Shown here: in pieces, positions 7,810-15,578 of the stretch
Layout of the letters: every line of letters starts with the position of its first letter
How positions within the stretch are numbered: position 1 is the stretch's first letter
Assembly (NCBI RefSeq): GCF_000787815.1
Contig: NZ_BBPO01000009.1
Coordinates: 46,482 to 78,810, forward strand
Length of the DNA stretch: 32,329 nucleotides
Source of the DNA: Streptacidiphilus neutrinimicus
Lineage (GTDB): Bacteria; Actinomycetota; Actinomycetes; Streptomycetales; Streptomycetaceae
Direction: 5' to 3'
Program-made: the position numbers and the translations under genes
The notes under the pieces: generated by a model
What the model was told of the DNA's origin: nothing
The model's input: only the letters and a program-made list of their open reading frames with translations
Databases searched by the model: none

Positions 7810-8388
7810 CCGTCCGTGCGCCAGGTGACCACCGATCATGCCTCCGGCGGTGGCCACCGCCAGCCCCGCGAAGCCGAGCATCCGGCCGCGTCCCGAGCGC
7901 CCGCGCAGGCGGGCCGCCCAGGACAGGGCGTAGAGGGTCGTCGCGGTGGCGCTCGCGGTCGCGTGGACGAGTCCGGCGCGGCGCTCCTCGGCCGTGGGCA
8001 GCTCGGCCCAGTCCACCCAGCCGGCGAGCTCCGCCGGCAGCGCCCCGAGGAACCCCAGGGCGACCATCAGCGTCGCCGCCCGGCGTTCGCCCGGGACAAG
8101 GTCCAGCACGGCGGCGGAGGTCCAGCAGCCGATCGGGATCTGCACCAGCGCGGGGTGCGCCGAGTAGCCGAGCCAGCCGCCGCGCAGTCCCTCGCGGACC
8201 GCGCCGAGCGGCAGTGAACGCACGAACGGGCGGAGCCGCTCCGCCAGTGGGTCGAGCTGCTGGAGCTGCTCGAGTCCGTCGATCCGGTCCAGGGTCTCGT
8301 CGAGGATCCGCCGCACCGGGCGGAGGGCCGGGAGCGAGCCCCTGACCCCCTCCGGGCGCGAGGCGGCCGTCGCACCGGTGATGTCCAT
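7792..8388 (-). CDS. DUF2231 family membrane protein
   Basis: A 198-residue protein. After a polar N-terminus of about 70 residues comes the DUF2231 signature SAHPALVQIPIGCWTSAAVLDLV (about 85-107), then hydrophobic helices around LMVALGFLGALPAELAGWVDW, ATATTLYALSWAARL and FAGLAVATAGGMIGGHLA. Four transmembrane segments are likely. DUF2231 proteins are predicted quinone- or redox-linked membrane proteins; no activity is established for this type. It begins 9 bases after the stop of the YihY/BrkB gene and is probably co-transcribed with it. No strong ribosome binding site is visible, so coupling to the upstream gene is possible. Confidence 0.82.
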   Translation of the reverse strand: MDITGATAASRPEGVRGSLPALRPVRRILDETLDRIDGLEQLQQLDPLAERLRPFVRSLPLGAVREGLRGGWLGYSAHPALVQIPIGCWTSAAVLDLVPGERRAATLMVALGFLGALPAELAGWVDWAELPTAEERRAGLVHATASATATTLYALSWAARLRGRSGRGRMLGFAGLAVATAGGMIGGHLAHGRSADAA

Positions 8389-8397
8389 GCTGTGTGG

Positions 8398-9654
8398 CTA
8401 ACCGCCCTGCGGGCCGCCGAAACCGCGCATGCGCCCGGCCGGGCGCGCCCCCTCACCCGATGAGCCGTGCTCGGCCACCGCGCCCGCGGCCTCGTCCCGC
8501 TCCGAGCGCCGCTCGTGGAGGCGCTCCCCGCCCCCGGCGCTCCCCGCGCCGACCGGGGACGCGACACCCGCCGAGGACCCGGCGCCGACCGGGGACGCGG
8601 CGCCCGCCGAGGACCCGGCGCCGGCCGAGGATGCGGCGCCCGCCGAGGATCCGGGGGCTGCCGAGGACGCACCGACGCCCTCGTCCGGCCCGGGCTCCTC
8701 GTCGGTGAAGCTGCTCCGCACGCTCTGCTCGGGGCGGCGGCGGTTCTGTTCCGCGATGGCGTCGAGGACCCGCCGGTCCGCCGGGGTGAGCGGCGGCTGG
8801 AGGATGCTCCGCGGCCAGAGCCGACGGGCCCGCACGACGTTGACCTCGGCGGCGTAGAGGGAGAGCTGGGCGCCCAGGTAGATCCACCACAGCAGCCCGA
8901 GCACGGTCCCGAACAGGCCGTAGACCTGGGTGGCGTGACGCAGCTGGTGCGCGACCAGCGCACCGCCGAAGGCCTGCAGCGCCGTCCACACCGGCCCGGC
9001 GATCAGGCAGCCCGGCATCATCTGGCGCCAGTGGACGTCCTTGGGGGTCAGTACGCTGAAGCAGGCAAGGTAGAGCACGGTGTTGAGGCACACCGACGCG
9101 AGCAGCCCGAAGGCGAAGACGACCGCGCCGGACGACACCGCGCCCAGGACGGCGGTGGCCGCCGAGGAGAGCAGCAGGCCGAGGCCCAGCGCGAGGATGA
9201 GCAGCAGCGAGCGGGCCAGCCGCGGCCAGTAGCCGGGCCGTCGCACGCCGGGCACGTTCCAGATCTGCGCCATGGCGAACTGGAGCGACTGCGCGATGCC
9301 CAGGGAGCCGTAGAGCAGGCCGAGACAGCCGATGGCCACGGCCAGCGCGCTGCCCTGCAGGGAGTGCACGCTGCCGCGCAGTTGGTCGCCGATGACGGGG
9401 AAGTCGGCGAGGGCCGAGTTCAGCACGTCCTTCTGGAACCCCGGGTTGCCGCGCAGGGCGAAGCCCAGGGACGTGGTCAGGAGCAGCAGCAGCGGGAACA
9501 GGGCCGCGAAGCCGTAGTAGGTGATCAGCGCCGCGAGCGAGCCGCCGCGGTCGTCGCCGTACTTCTTGATCACCCCGAAGACGAAGCCGGGCACCCGTCG
9601 GCTCTGCTGCCAGCGGTCGATCCGCCGCAGTCCGCGTTCCAGGCGGTTGGCCAT
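8398..9654 (-). CDS. YihY/virulence factor BrkB family membrane protein
   Basis: A 418-residue polytopic membrane protein. Typical family features are RGGSLAALITYYGFAALFPLLLLL near residues 36-60, a second hydrophobic block around ALAVAIGCLGLLYGSLG, and LFGTVLGLLWWIYLGAQLSLYAAEVN near 245-270. About six transmembrane helices are expected. The family was once called RNase BN in error; its real role is unknown, with transport suggested. The C-terminal 125 or so residues are a cytoplasmic low-complexity tail containing a 12-residue repeat (GSSAGxASPVGA type) encoded by a 36-bp DNA tandem repeat. The start ATG lacks a strong Shine-Dalgarno. It is the first gene of a two-gene unit with DUF2231. 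Confidence 0.88.
   Translation of the reverse strand: MANRLERGLRRIDRWQQSRRVPGFVFGVIKKYGDDRGGSLAALITYYGFAALFPLLLLLTTSLGFALRGNPGFQKDVLNSALADFPVIGDQLRGSVHSLQGSALAVAIGCLGLLYGSLGIAQSLQFAMAQIWNVPGVRRPGYWPRLARSLLLILALGLGLLLSSAATAVLGAVSSGAVVFAFGLLASVCLNTVLYLACFSVLTPKDVHWRQMMPGCLIAGPVWTALQAFGGALVAHQLRHATQVYGLFGTVLGLLWWIYLGAQLSLYAAEVNVVRARRLWPRSILQPPLTPADRRVLDAIAEQNRRRPEQSVRSSFTDEEPGPDEGVGASSAAPGSSAGAASSAGAGSSAGAASPVGAGSSAGVASPVGAGSAGGGERLHERRSERDEAAGAVAEHGSSGEGARPAGRMRGFGGPQGG
8546..8653 (-). repeat. Three tandem 36-bp repeats inside the BrkB-family gene
   Basis: Units at 8546-8581, 8582-8617 and 8618-8653 keep period 36 and therefore frame. They encode three copies of a 12-residue Gly/Ser/Ala/Val/Pro motif in the C-terminal tail. 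The first two units are nearly identical; the third has diverged. Confidence 0.8.
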
Positions 9655-9815
9655 AACTGGCCTGTTCCCGCCTTCGCGGACCGCATGCCCCGGAGATGCC
9701 CCGGCGCGTCCGCCTGGTGCACGCGGGCCGACCGCCGCCGTGCGGGTGACGTCATCGGCCCGGCCTCGAGTCGTTCAGGGGCGCTCGGGTGCAGGATGGG
9801 TACGAGGTGATAGCC

Positions 9816-10076
9816 GTGATCTTCGAACTGAAGGCCGAGTACGGTTTCGCATCCGTGGACGCCGAGATCCACCTGTGGCACCTGGTCCGCGAGGGCGACA
9901 CCGTCGCACTGTGCGATCGGACGATGACCGCCGACAGCAGGACCCGCTCGTCCGCGGACCTGCGCGACATCTTCCCCGAACGCCTCTGCCCGGCGTGCCG
10001 GCAGCGCTACTGCGAGCTGCTGCCGAGCATGACGCACCCGGCGCCCGCCGCGCCCGCGGCCCACAGCGGTCCCTGA
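9816..10076 (+). CDS. Small Cys/His-rich protein, possible zinc-binding
   Basis: An 86-residue protein from the GTG at 9816, which has GAGGTGA five bases upstream; GTG codons at 9789 and 9807 in the same frame are alternatives with weaker sites. The sequence holds HLWHL, ALC and CPACRQRYC, spaced like a small treble-clef or zinc-ribbon unit (HxxH...C...CxxC). I recall similar short actinobacterial proteins with a WHL...LC...CPxC layout but no known function. The Pro/Ala-rich end is disordered. It is divergent from the BrkB-family gene and convergent with the GH47 gene. Function unknown. Confidence 0.7.
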   Translation: MIFELKAEYGFASVDAEIHLWHLVREGDTVALCDRTMTADSRTRSSADLRDIFPERLCPACRQRYCELLPSMTHPAPAAPAAHSGP

Positions 10077-10121
10077 CCGGCCCCGCCGCCCGCTCCGCGC
10101 CGACCGTCCTCCCCGGACGGC

Positions 10122-11603
10122 TCACACCCAGCGCTGCCGCAGACCCACCAGCGCCTTGCCCTCCGTGGAGAGCAGGCCCGCGCGGTAGTCGAAGCGCGGT
10201 GTCGCGGAGAACATCAGCCACAGGTACTTGAGGTTCTCCGCGAACCAGTAGCCGGGCGTCAGGTCGCCGTAGGCGTTCGGGCTGCCCGGGGGCGCGGTGA
10301 CGTCGCCCAGCGTCGTGTAGCCGCCGGGGACGCGCTGCCGCTCCCGCATCGCGGTGAACCAGCGGTAGGCGGCCTGCCGGTAGCGGTCCAGGCCGGTCGC
10401 GCGCCACAGGTCGAAGGCGGCGTTGGCATACTCGGGCCGCAGCAGCCCGCCGCGGTCCACGGGGGCCAGCGTGGCGCAGTCCACGGACTCCGGCAGCACG
10501 GGGTGGCGGTCCAGCACCGCCGTCCAGGAGTCGAAGTAGTCCGCGCCCTGCTCCGGCGTGCCGCTCCTGGCGAGCAGGCCGGCGTAGAAGGAGCCGAGCT
10601 GCTGCTGACAGGTGCCGACGCCGCTCGGCCTGCCGGAGCGGAAGTCGACCGTGCGGAACCAGAGCCGCCCGCCGACCCGGACGGCCTGGTGGCGCAGGAC
10701 GGCGGCGTTCAGCGTGCGGTACCAGGAGCCGAGCGTGCGATCACGGAACTGGGCCCCGGCCATGTAGAGGTACTCGTAGAACGAGTCGACCGGTGCGTTC
10801 GGCGCCACCGCCGTGGTGTCGGCCCACCGGCCGGTCTCGACGTGGAGCGAGGTGCCCAGCAGGTCCAGCGCGCTGCGTCGGGAGACCGCGGCCCGGTAGG
10901 CGCGGACGCTCGCCTCGTAGTAGCGGGGGTCCCCGGTGAGTCGGCTGAGCAGCCCGAACTCCATGGCGTTGCTGCCGATCTCGGCGAGTGTGGCGACGTC
11001 CCCGTGGACGGCGCCGGTGCGCAGGTTGACGTGGGTGTACGGCAGGCCGGTGGGCGAGGCCGTGAACGCCGGCAGCAGGCGGTCCCCGAGCTCGCGGGCG
11101 CGCTGCAGCAGGGGGCGGCGGCCGGTCGCCTGATACCCCGCCAGCACCCCGCCGACCAGGCGGATCACGGCCTCGAAGACCTGCACCGACGCGTCCTGCA
11201 CGGGGTCCAGGTGGTGCTCGATCCAGTCGCAGCAGCGGGCCGCCTCCAGGTTCTCCTCCATCAGGAAGAGCGTGTCGAGCGCCTCGACGATGGACAGGCC
11301 GAAGGTCCGCCCCGGGGCGAAGAAGTCGTGAGGGGTCCCGCTGAGCGGCCGGACCTCGTCGTAGCCCCAGGCGGCAGCCTGGTAGCCGCGCCAGCCGTGC
11401 AGGAACTCCGCGTGCACCTCGGCGGCGAGCCGCGCGTCCGCGGACGCGGGCTGCCGACCGCTCGCGGCGACGCCGAGCACCAGCGAGGAGGCGGCGACCC
11501 CGGCCCCCGTCAGCACCCTCCGCCGGGTGGAGCCCGCCCGCGCCTCCTCCCCGGAGCCCCCGGCGCGCTCGGGGAGCGGGGGCGGGAGGGAAAAGGCCGT
11601 CAT
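10122..11603 (-). CDS. Tat-exported glycoside hydrolase family 47 (alpha-mannosidase)
   Basis: A 493-residue protein. Residues of about 25-57 form a twin-arginine signal (TRRRVLTGAGVAASSLVLG, then a polar cleavage region ending ASA). The mature part matches GH47 alpha-1,2-mannosidases throughout: WRGYQAAAWGYDEVRPLSG, EALDTLFLM, FEAVIRLVGGVL, DSFYEYLY, LLRPEYANAAFDLWR and the closing LLSTEGKAL. The three GH47 acidic residues correspond to E144, D273 and E391, and the threonine of STEG (T480) matches the calcium-binding Thr. The enzyme is thus predicted active on alpha-mannosyl glycans outside the cell. The ATG at 11603 has no good ribosome site; an in-frame TTG at 11621 is an alternative start. 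GH47 is mainly eukaryotic and scattered in bacteria. Confidence 0.88.
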   Translation of the reverse strand: MTAFSLPPPLPERAGGSGEEARAGSTRRRVLTGAGVAASSLVLGVAASGRQPASADARLAAEVHAEFLHGWRGYQAAAWGYDEVRPLSGTPHDFFAPGRTFGLSIVEALDTLFLMEENLEAARCCDWIEHHLDPVQDASVQVFEAVIRLVGGVLAGYQATGRRPLLQRARELGDRLLPAFTASPTGLPYTHVNLRTGAVHGDVATLAEIGSNAMEFGLLSRLTGDPRYYEASVRAYRAAVSRRSALDLLGTSLHVETGRWADTTAVAPNAPVDSFYEYLYMAGAQFRDRTLGSWYRTLNAAVLRHQAVRVGGRLWFRTVDFRSGRPSGVGTCQQQLGSFYAGLLARSGTPEQGADYFDSWTAVLDRHPVLPESVDCATLAPVDRGGLLRPEYANAAFDLWRATGLDRYRQAAYRWFTAMRERQRVPGGYTTLGDVTAPPGSPNAYGDLTPGYWFAENLKYLWLMFSATPRFDYRAGLLSTEGKALVGLRQRWV

Positions 11604-11848
11604 GGATCGAGGAGGCCACAAACGCCGTTCGTCGGATGATCTCCACGCCGACGGCTCGCCCGATCGGGTTCGCGCGGTGCCGCCGATCGCCGCAGCGCCG
11701 CGCGGGACGTCCGGTCACGCGTCGGACCCGACGTCAGAAACAGTCACGGGAAGGGCGGTCGACAGGATTCGAGCGGGCGCGGGACGGGCATCAAGATCGC
11801 GACGGGCAGGGCTCCGCCAGGGCCCTCGGGGGAAGGAACACGACAGCC

Positions 11849-12199
11849 ATGCCTCAGCTCCTGATCGAGGAGAACTTCCAGCACCTGGACGGCGAGGACG
11901 TCGAGGAGCTGATCGAGGCCCTCGGCGCGCTCGGCCTCAGCGCAGAGCCGACGCAGCCCCGCACGCCCGGCCCGCACCGCGGCTGGGTGCTGATGCTGCA
12001 CTGGCTCCGCGACGACACCGCGCCGCTGGACGCGGCGCTGCGCGACGGCTCCCTTGCTGACGCGGTCCGCGGCGCGCTCGGACACCCCCACCCGATCGGC
12101 GAGGACGGCACGGAGGTGCGCGAGCGCACCATGCCGCGCCGGATCCAGATCCGCGACCGCCACGACCAGGTCCTGGCGGAGGTGGACCTCGCCGCGTGA
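11849..12199 (+). CDS. Conserved hypothetical protein, 116 residues
   Basis: An acidic small protein, MPQLLIEENFQHLDGEDVEE at its start, with a predicted helix (DVEELIEALGALGL), a central WVLMLHWLRDD segment, a second helical part (LDAALRDGSLADAVRGAL) and a C-terminal beta-like stretch (RRIQIRDRHDQVLAEVDL). No transmembrane segment or signal. I do not recognise the family. GGAAGGA lies about 12 bases upstream of the ATG, rather far. It is divergent from GH47 with a 245-base gap and is followed by the 46-codon gene at 12283. Codon use is typical of the neighbourhood, so it is likely real. Confidence 0.65.
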   Translation: MPQLLIEENFQHLDGEDVEELIEALGALGLSAEPTQPRTPGPHRGWVLMLHWLRDDTAPLDAALRDGSLADAVRGALGHPHPIGEDGTEVRERTMPRRIQIRDRHDQVLAEVDLAA

Positions 12200-12282
12200 G
12201 GGCACGGCGGGCGCGCGCCCGCTGTTAACCCCGGCCGAACACGGGTAGGCGTCCCTACGTCGAGCACGACGGGAGGCCCGCG

Positions 12283-12423
12283 ATGACCACCGCTACTCCC
12301 CCGGCGCAACCCACGCCGGACGACGCCGATCGCGACGCCACTTCGGAGCAGAACGAGCACGCCTACGACCACCCCAAGGCCGAGGGCGACCTCGAGACCG
12401 GGGACGGCGACCAGGACGGCTGA
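12283..12423 (+). CDS. Small acidic hydrophilic protein, 46 residues
   Basis: An ATG with GGGAGG seven bases upstream opens a 46-codon frame that begins MTTATPPAQPTPDDADRDA and ends with DLETGDGDQDG before TGA. It is highly acidic, lacks hydrophobic residues and is probably disordered. The good ribosome binding site and clean Streptomyces-like codon use support translation. It may form a unit with the gene ending at 12199, 83 bases upstream. No function can be proposed. Confidence 0.55.
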   Translation: MTTATPPAQPTPDDADRDATSEQNEHAYDHPKAEGDLETGDGDQDG

Positions 12424-12732
12424 GCCCTCCGGCGGCGCACGGGCACCCACCCGCACGGGAGCCCGTGCCTGGGCCGCCCTGCGGAGACCGTGTTCTCCCG
12501 CGCCGGGTCGCCGCCGGGGTCGGCCGGGCGGCGCTGTCGTGGCACGGCAGCGCCCGCACGGGCACGCGCCCGCGGCGCGGGACGCACGCGAGGTCGGGCG
12601 TGGGACGCACGCGAGGTCGGGCGTGGGACGCACGCGAGGTCGGCAGCGCCCTCAAGGGCCGCCGGGGCCCGATCGGGTCACCCGGCCCGAGCCGGGCAGC
12701 GGCGCCTGCGGCCCCGGCCCGCGCGAGCCAGG
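12424..12732. other. 309-base intergenic region with tandem repeats and a small hairpin
   Basis: The gap between two convergent genes holds no supported gene. It contains a 23-bp tandem repeat (12579-12643). A short hairpin, CCCGGC/GCCGGG around CCGA at 12681-12696, could act in termination of the acyl-CoA ligase transcript that ends at 12733. The open frames crossing it are Arg/Gly/Ala-rich and look like GC-driven shadows. Confidence 0.6.
12579..12643. repeat. 23-bp tandem repeat, 2.8 copies
   Basis: GGGACGCACGCGAGGTCGGGCGT repeats at 12579-12601 and 12602-12624, with a partial third copy at 12625-12643. The full copies are identical. There are no spacers, so it is not a CRISPR array. Confidence 0.85.
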
Positions 12733-14304
12733 TCAGACCTGGCGGGTGCGGCCCTCCCAGTACGGATCGCGGAGGCGGCGCTTGTAGAGCTTGCCGTTGG
12801 GGTCGCGGGGCAGTTCGGCGACGAAGTCGACCGAGCGGGGACGCTTGAAGCCGGCCAGGACGCGTTCGCAGTGGGCGAGGATGTCGGCCGCGAGCTCCGG
12901 GCCCGCCAGGTGGCCGGGGGCCGGTTCGACGACGGCCTTGACCTCCTCGCCCCAGTCGTCGTGCGGGATGCCGAAGGCGGCCGCGTCCGCGACTGCGGGA
13001 TGGCGCAGCAGGGCGGACTCGATCTCGGCGGGGTAGATGTTCACGCCGCCCGAGATGATCATGTCGATCTTCCGGTCCCGCAGGAAGAGGTAGCCGTCCG
13101 CGTCGAGCAGGCCCAGGTCGCCGACGGTGAAGAAGTCGCCGACCCGGTTGGCCCGGGTCTTGGCCTCATCCTTGTGGTAGGCGAAGCCGCCGGTGTTCAT
13201 CTTGATGTAGACCGTGCCGAGCTCTCCCGTCGGAACCGCCTCGCCGTCCTCGTCGAGCACGGCGATCTCGCTGATCGGCCAGGCCCTGCCGACCGTGCCG
13301 GGGCGTTCCAGCCACTCCCGCGCCGTCGAGAACGTGCCGCCGCCCTCGCTCGCGGCGTAGTACTCCTCGACGCACTCGCCCCACCAGTCGATCATGGCGC
13401 GCTTCACGTGGTCGGGGCAGGGCGCGGCGCCGTGGATCGCGTGGCGCATCGAGGAGACGTCGTAGCGGGCGCGCGTCTCCTCCGGGAGGGCGAGCAGGCG
13501 GTGGAACTGGGTGGGGACCATGTGCGTGTGGGTGACGGCGTGGGCGTCGATCAGGCGCAGCATCTCCTCCGGCGTCCACCGGTCCATCAGCACCACCTGG
13601 TGCCCCAGATGCAGTGACGCGGCGGCGAACTGCAGCACGGCCGTGTGGTAGAGCGGGGAGCAGACCAGGTGCACGTCCTCGTGGCCGCCGCGGATGCCGA
13701 AGATGCCGAGGAAGCCGCCGAGCGGCGTCTGCTCCGGGGGTTTGCCGATGAGCGGTCGACGGATGCCGCGCGGGCGGCCGGTGGTGCCGGAGGTGTAGTT
13801 CATGACCCAGCCGGTGGTCCGGTCCTGGGGCGGGGCGGTCTCGCGCCCGTCGAGCAGGTCGGCGTAGGGGCGGAAGCCCGGAAGCTCGCCGACGGCGTAG
13901 CGGCGCTCCTTGGGCAGGCCTGCCTCGTCGGCGGCGGCGGTCGCGGCGTCGGCGAAGCGCTCGTGCGCGATCAGCGCCTTGGCGCCGCTGTCCGAGACGA
14001 TCCACGCGATCTCTGGCCCGACGAGGTGGTGGTTGACCGGGACCAGGTAGAGACCGGCCTGCGACGCGGCCAGGTACGCGGTGAACAGTTCGACGCCGTT
14101 GGGCAGCACCACGGCGAAGGAGTCGCCGACGCCGAGCCCGGCCTCCCGCAGGCCGTGCACCAACTGGTTCGCCACCGCGTGCAGCCGCCCGGCGGTCCAC
14201 GCGGCGCCGTCCGGCGCGTGCATCACGACGCGCTCCGGATCGGCCAGGGCCTGGGCCCAGAAGCCGACGGGCAGCGCGGGCGGCGTCGGCGCCGACTGGT
14301 TCAT
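12733..14304 (-). CDS. Acyl-CoA ligase (class I adenylate-forming enzyme)
   Basis: A 523-residue ANL-family ligase beginning MNQSAPTPPALPVGFWAQAL. The P-loop NYTSGTTGRPRG is at about residues 168-179. YYAASEGGG, VGDLGLLDADGYLFLRDRKIDMIISGG and NIYPAEIESALLRHPAVADAAAFGIP follow in order, and the C-terminal catalytic-lysine motif is DPNGKLYKRRLRDPYW. It forms an acyl-CoA from an unidentified acid. The ATG overlaps the stop of the upstream nitronate monooxygenase (ATGA at 14301-14304), so the two are translationally coupled. The frame remains open far upstream, but that part is a shadow of the monooxygenase gene. Length is normal. Confidence 0.92.
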   Translation of the reverse strand: MNQSAPTPPALPVGFWAQALADPERVVMHAPDGAAWTAGRLHAVANQLVHGLREAGLGVGDSFAVVLPNGVELFTAYLAASQAGLYLVPVNHHLVGPEIAWIVSDSGAKALIAHERFADAATAAADEAGLPKERRYAVGELPGFRPYADLLDGRETAPPQDRTTGWVMNYTSGTTGRPRGIRRPLIGKPPEQTPLGGFLGIFGIRGGHEDVHLVCSPLYHTAVLQFAAASLHLGHQVVLMDRWTPEEMLRLIDAHAVTHTHMVPTQFHRLLALPEETRARYDVSSMRHAIHGAAPCPDHVKRAMIDWWGECVEEYYAASEGGGTFSTAREWLERPGTVGRAWPISEIAVLDEDGEAVPTGELGTVYIKMNTGGFAYHKDEAKTRANRVGDFFTVGDLGLLDADGYLFLRDRKIDMIISGGVNIYPAEIESALLRHPAVADAAAFGIPHDDWGEEVKAVVEPAPGHLAGPELAADILAHCERVLAGFKRPRSVDFVAELPRDPNGKLYKRRLRDPYWEGRTRQV

Positions 14305-15455
14305 GCCTGCTCCCCTTCCTGTTCCTGCGCGCTTTCCTGTTCCTGCGCGATCCGGTCTTCTTGTGCGATGCGGTGCAACCGGGCCACGGCCTGCTCGAAG
14401 CCGCGGGTCAGCTCGTCCATCACGGCCGCGACGGGGCGTTCGTCGTTCATCCGGCCCACGATCTGCCCGACGGGCGTGCCGATCAGCTCCGGCGTCTCGT
14501 ACGTCTGGATCCGGCTGAGCGCGTCGGCGACGAGCAGGCCCTGCAGCGGCATCGGCAGGGTGCCGGGGCTGTCCTCGGCCTCCCACGCCTCGGTCCACTG
14601 CGTGCGCAGTTGCCGCGCGGGCTTGCCGGTGAGCGCGCGCGACCGGACGGTGTCCCCGCTGCCCGCGGCGAGCAGCTTGCGCCGCAGGACGGGCGAGGTG
14701 AGGTCGGACTCGGTGACGGTCAGCCAGATCGAGCCGAGCCACACGCCCTGCGCCCCGAGCGCGAGCCCGGCGGCGACCTGCGCGCCCGTGCCGATGCCGC
14801 CGGCGGCGAGCACGGGGAGCGGGGCGACGGCCTCGGCGATCTCGGGGACGAGCACCATCGTGCCGATCTCGCCCGTGTGCCCGCCGGCCTCGTAGCCCTG
14901 CGCCACCACGATGTCGATCCCGGCCTCCGCGTGCCGCCGCGCGTGGCGTGCGCTGCCGGCCAACGCGGCGACCAACACGCCTGCGACATGGGCGCGTTCG
15001 ATGACGTCGGCGGGCGGCGAGCCGAGCGCGCTGGCCAGCAGCTTGATCGGGTGCTCCAGTGCGACGTCGACGTGCGAGCGCGCGACCTCCTCCATCCAGC
15101 CGGTGATCCGCCAGCCGCCGCGTTCGCCCTCGGGCAGCTCCGGCACGCCGTGCTCGGCCAGCCGGGCCCGCACGAAGGCCCGGTGACCCTCGGGGATCAT
15201 CGCCTCGACCTGCTCGACGGTGACGCCCTCGACCTTCTTCGCGGGCATCACCACATCGACCCCGTACGGCTTGCCGCCGCACCGGGCGTCCATCCAGTCC
15301 AGGTCCTTGGCGAGGTCCTCGGCGTCGCCGTAGCGCACGGCCCCCAGCACGCCCAGTCCGCCCGCCCGCGAGATCGCGGCGGCCACCGCCGGGAACGGCG
15401 TGAAGCCGAACACCGCGTGCTCGATGCCGAGTCGGTCGCTGAGCGGGGTTCTCAT
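14301..15455 (-). CDS. Nitronate monooxygenase / 2-nitropropane dioxygenase-like flavoprotein
   Basis: A 384-residue FMN-dependent TIM-barrel enzyme. Key features are HAVFGFTPFPAVAAAISRAGGLGVLGA at the N-terminus, AQGYEAGGHTGEIGT with the family histidine, and the phosphate-binding LAAGGIGTGAQVAAGLALGAQGVWLGS. The family oxidises nitronates, but members linked to acyl-CoA genes may act on CoA-bound or enoyl substrates instead. The ATG at 15455 has GGGAG five bases upstream; an in-frame ATG at 15467 is the alternative. The end is a Glu/Gln-rich tail (IAQEDRIAQEQESAQEQEG) built on a short DNA repeat. It heads a two-gene operon with the acyl-CoA ligase, with a TetR-type palindrome upstream. Confidence 0.88.
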   Translation of the reverse strand: MRTPLSDRLGIEHAVFGFTPFPAVAAAISRAGGLGVLGAVRYGDAEDLAKDLDWMDARCGGKPYGVDVVMPAKKVEGVTVEQVEAMIPEGHRAFVRARLAEHGVPELPEGERGGWRITGWMEEVARSHVDVALEHPIKLLASALGSPPADVIERAHVAGVLVAALAGSARHARRHAEAGIDIVVAQGYEAGGHTGEIGTMVLVPEIAEAVAPLPVLAAGGIGTGAQVAAGLALGAQGVWLGSIWLTVTESDLTSPVLRRKLLAAGSGDTVRSRALTGKPARQLRTQWTEAWEAEDSPGTLPMPLQGLLVADALSRIQTYETPELIGTPVGQIVGRMNDERPVAAVMDELTRGFEQAVARLHRIAQEDRIAQEQESAQEQEGEQA

Positions 15456-15529
15456 CGCGGCTCCCATGGCTCCGGTCCCAGGCTGCTGGGGGCAGCATGG
15501 CGCACGCCGTGGCAGAGCGGAAGAGATTT

Positions 15530-15546
15530 TCTGACAGATCGTCAGA
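15530..15546. promoter_or_regulatory. TetR-type palindrome upstream of the nitronate monooxygenase operon
   Basis: TCTGACAGATCGTCAGA has perfect 6-base arms (TCTGAC/GTCAGA) around five bases. It sits about 75 bases before the start codon in an AT-richer stretch (AGATTTTC), where the promoter is expected. Size and symmetry fit a TetR-family operator. No cognate regulator is adjacent. Confidence 0.6.
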
Positions 15547-15578
15547 TGACGCGTCGGACAGTCATTCGCAGGGAACCT

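Noticed and set aside
11604-11848. Promoter search in the gap between GH47 and the 116-residue protein
   Set aside because: No convincing -35/-10 pair was found on either strand, so no promoter was listed.
12579-12643. Possible CRISPR-like array
   Set aside because: The units are directly abutted with no spacers and no cas genes are present.
14305-15498. In-frame upstream extension of the acyl-CoA ligase giving a 921-residue fusion
   Set aside because: The extra part is Arg/Gly/Ala-rich and lies out of frame over the nitronate monooxygenase, which has all family motifs. The ligase starts at the coupled ATGA.
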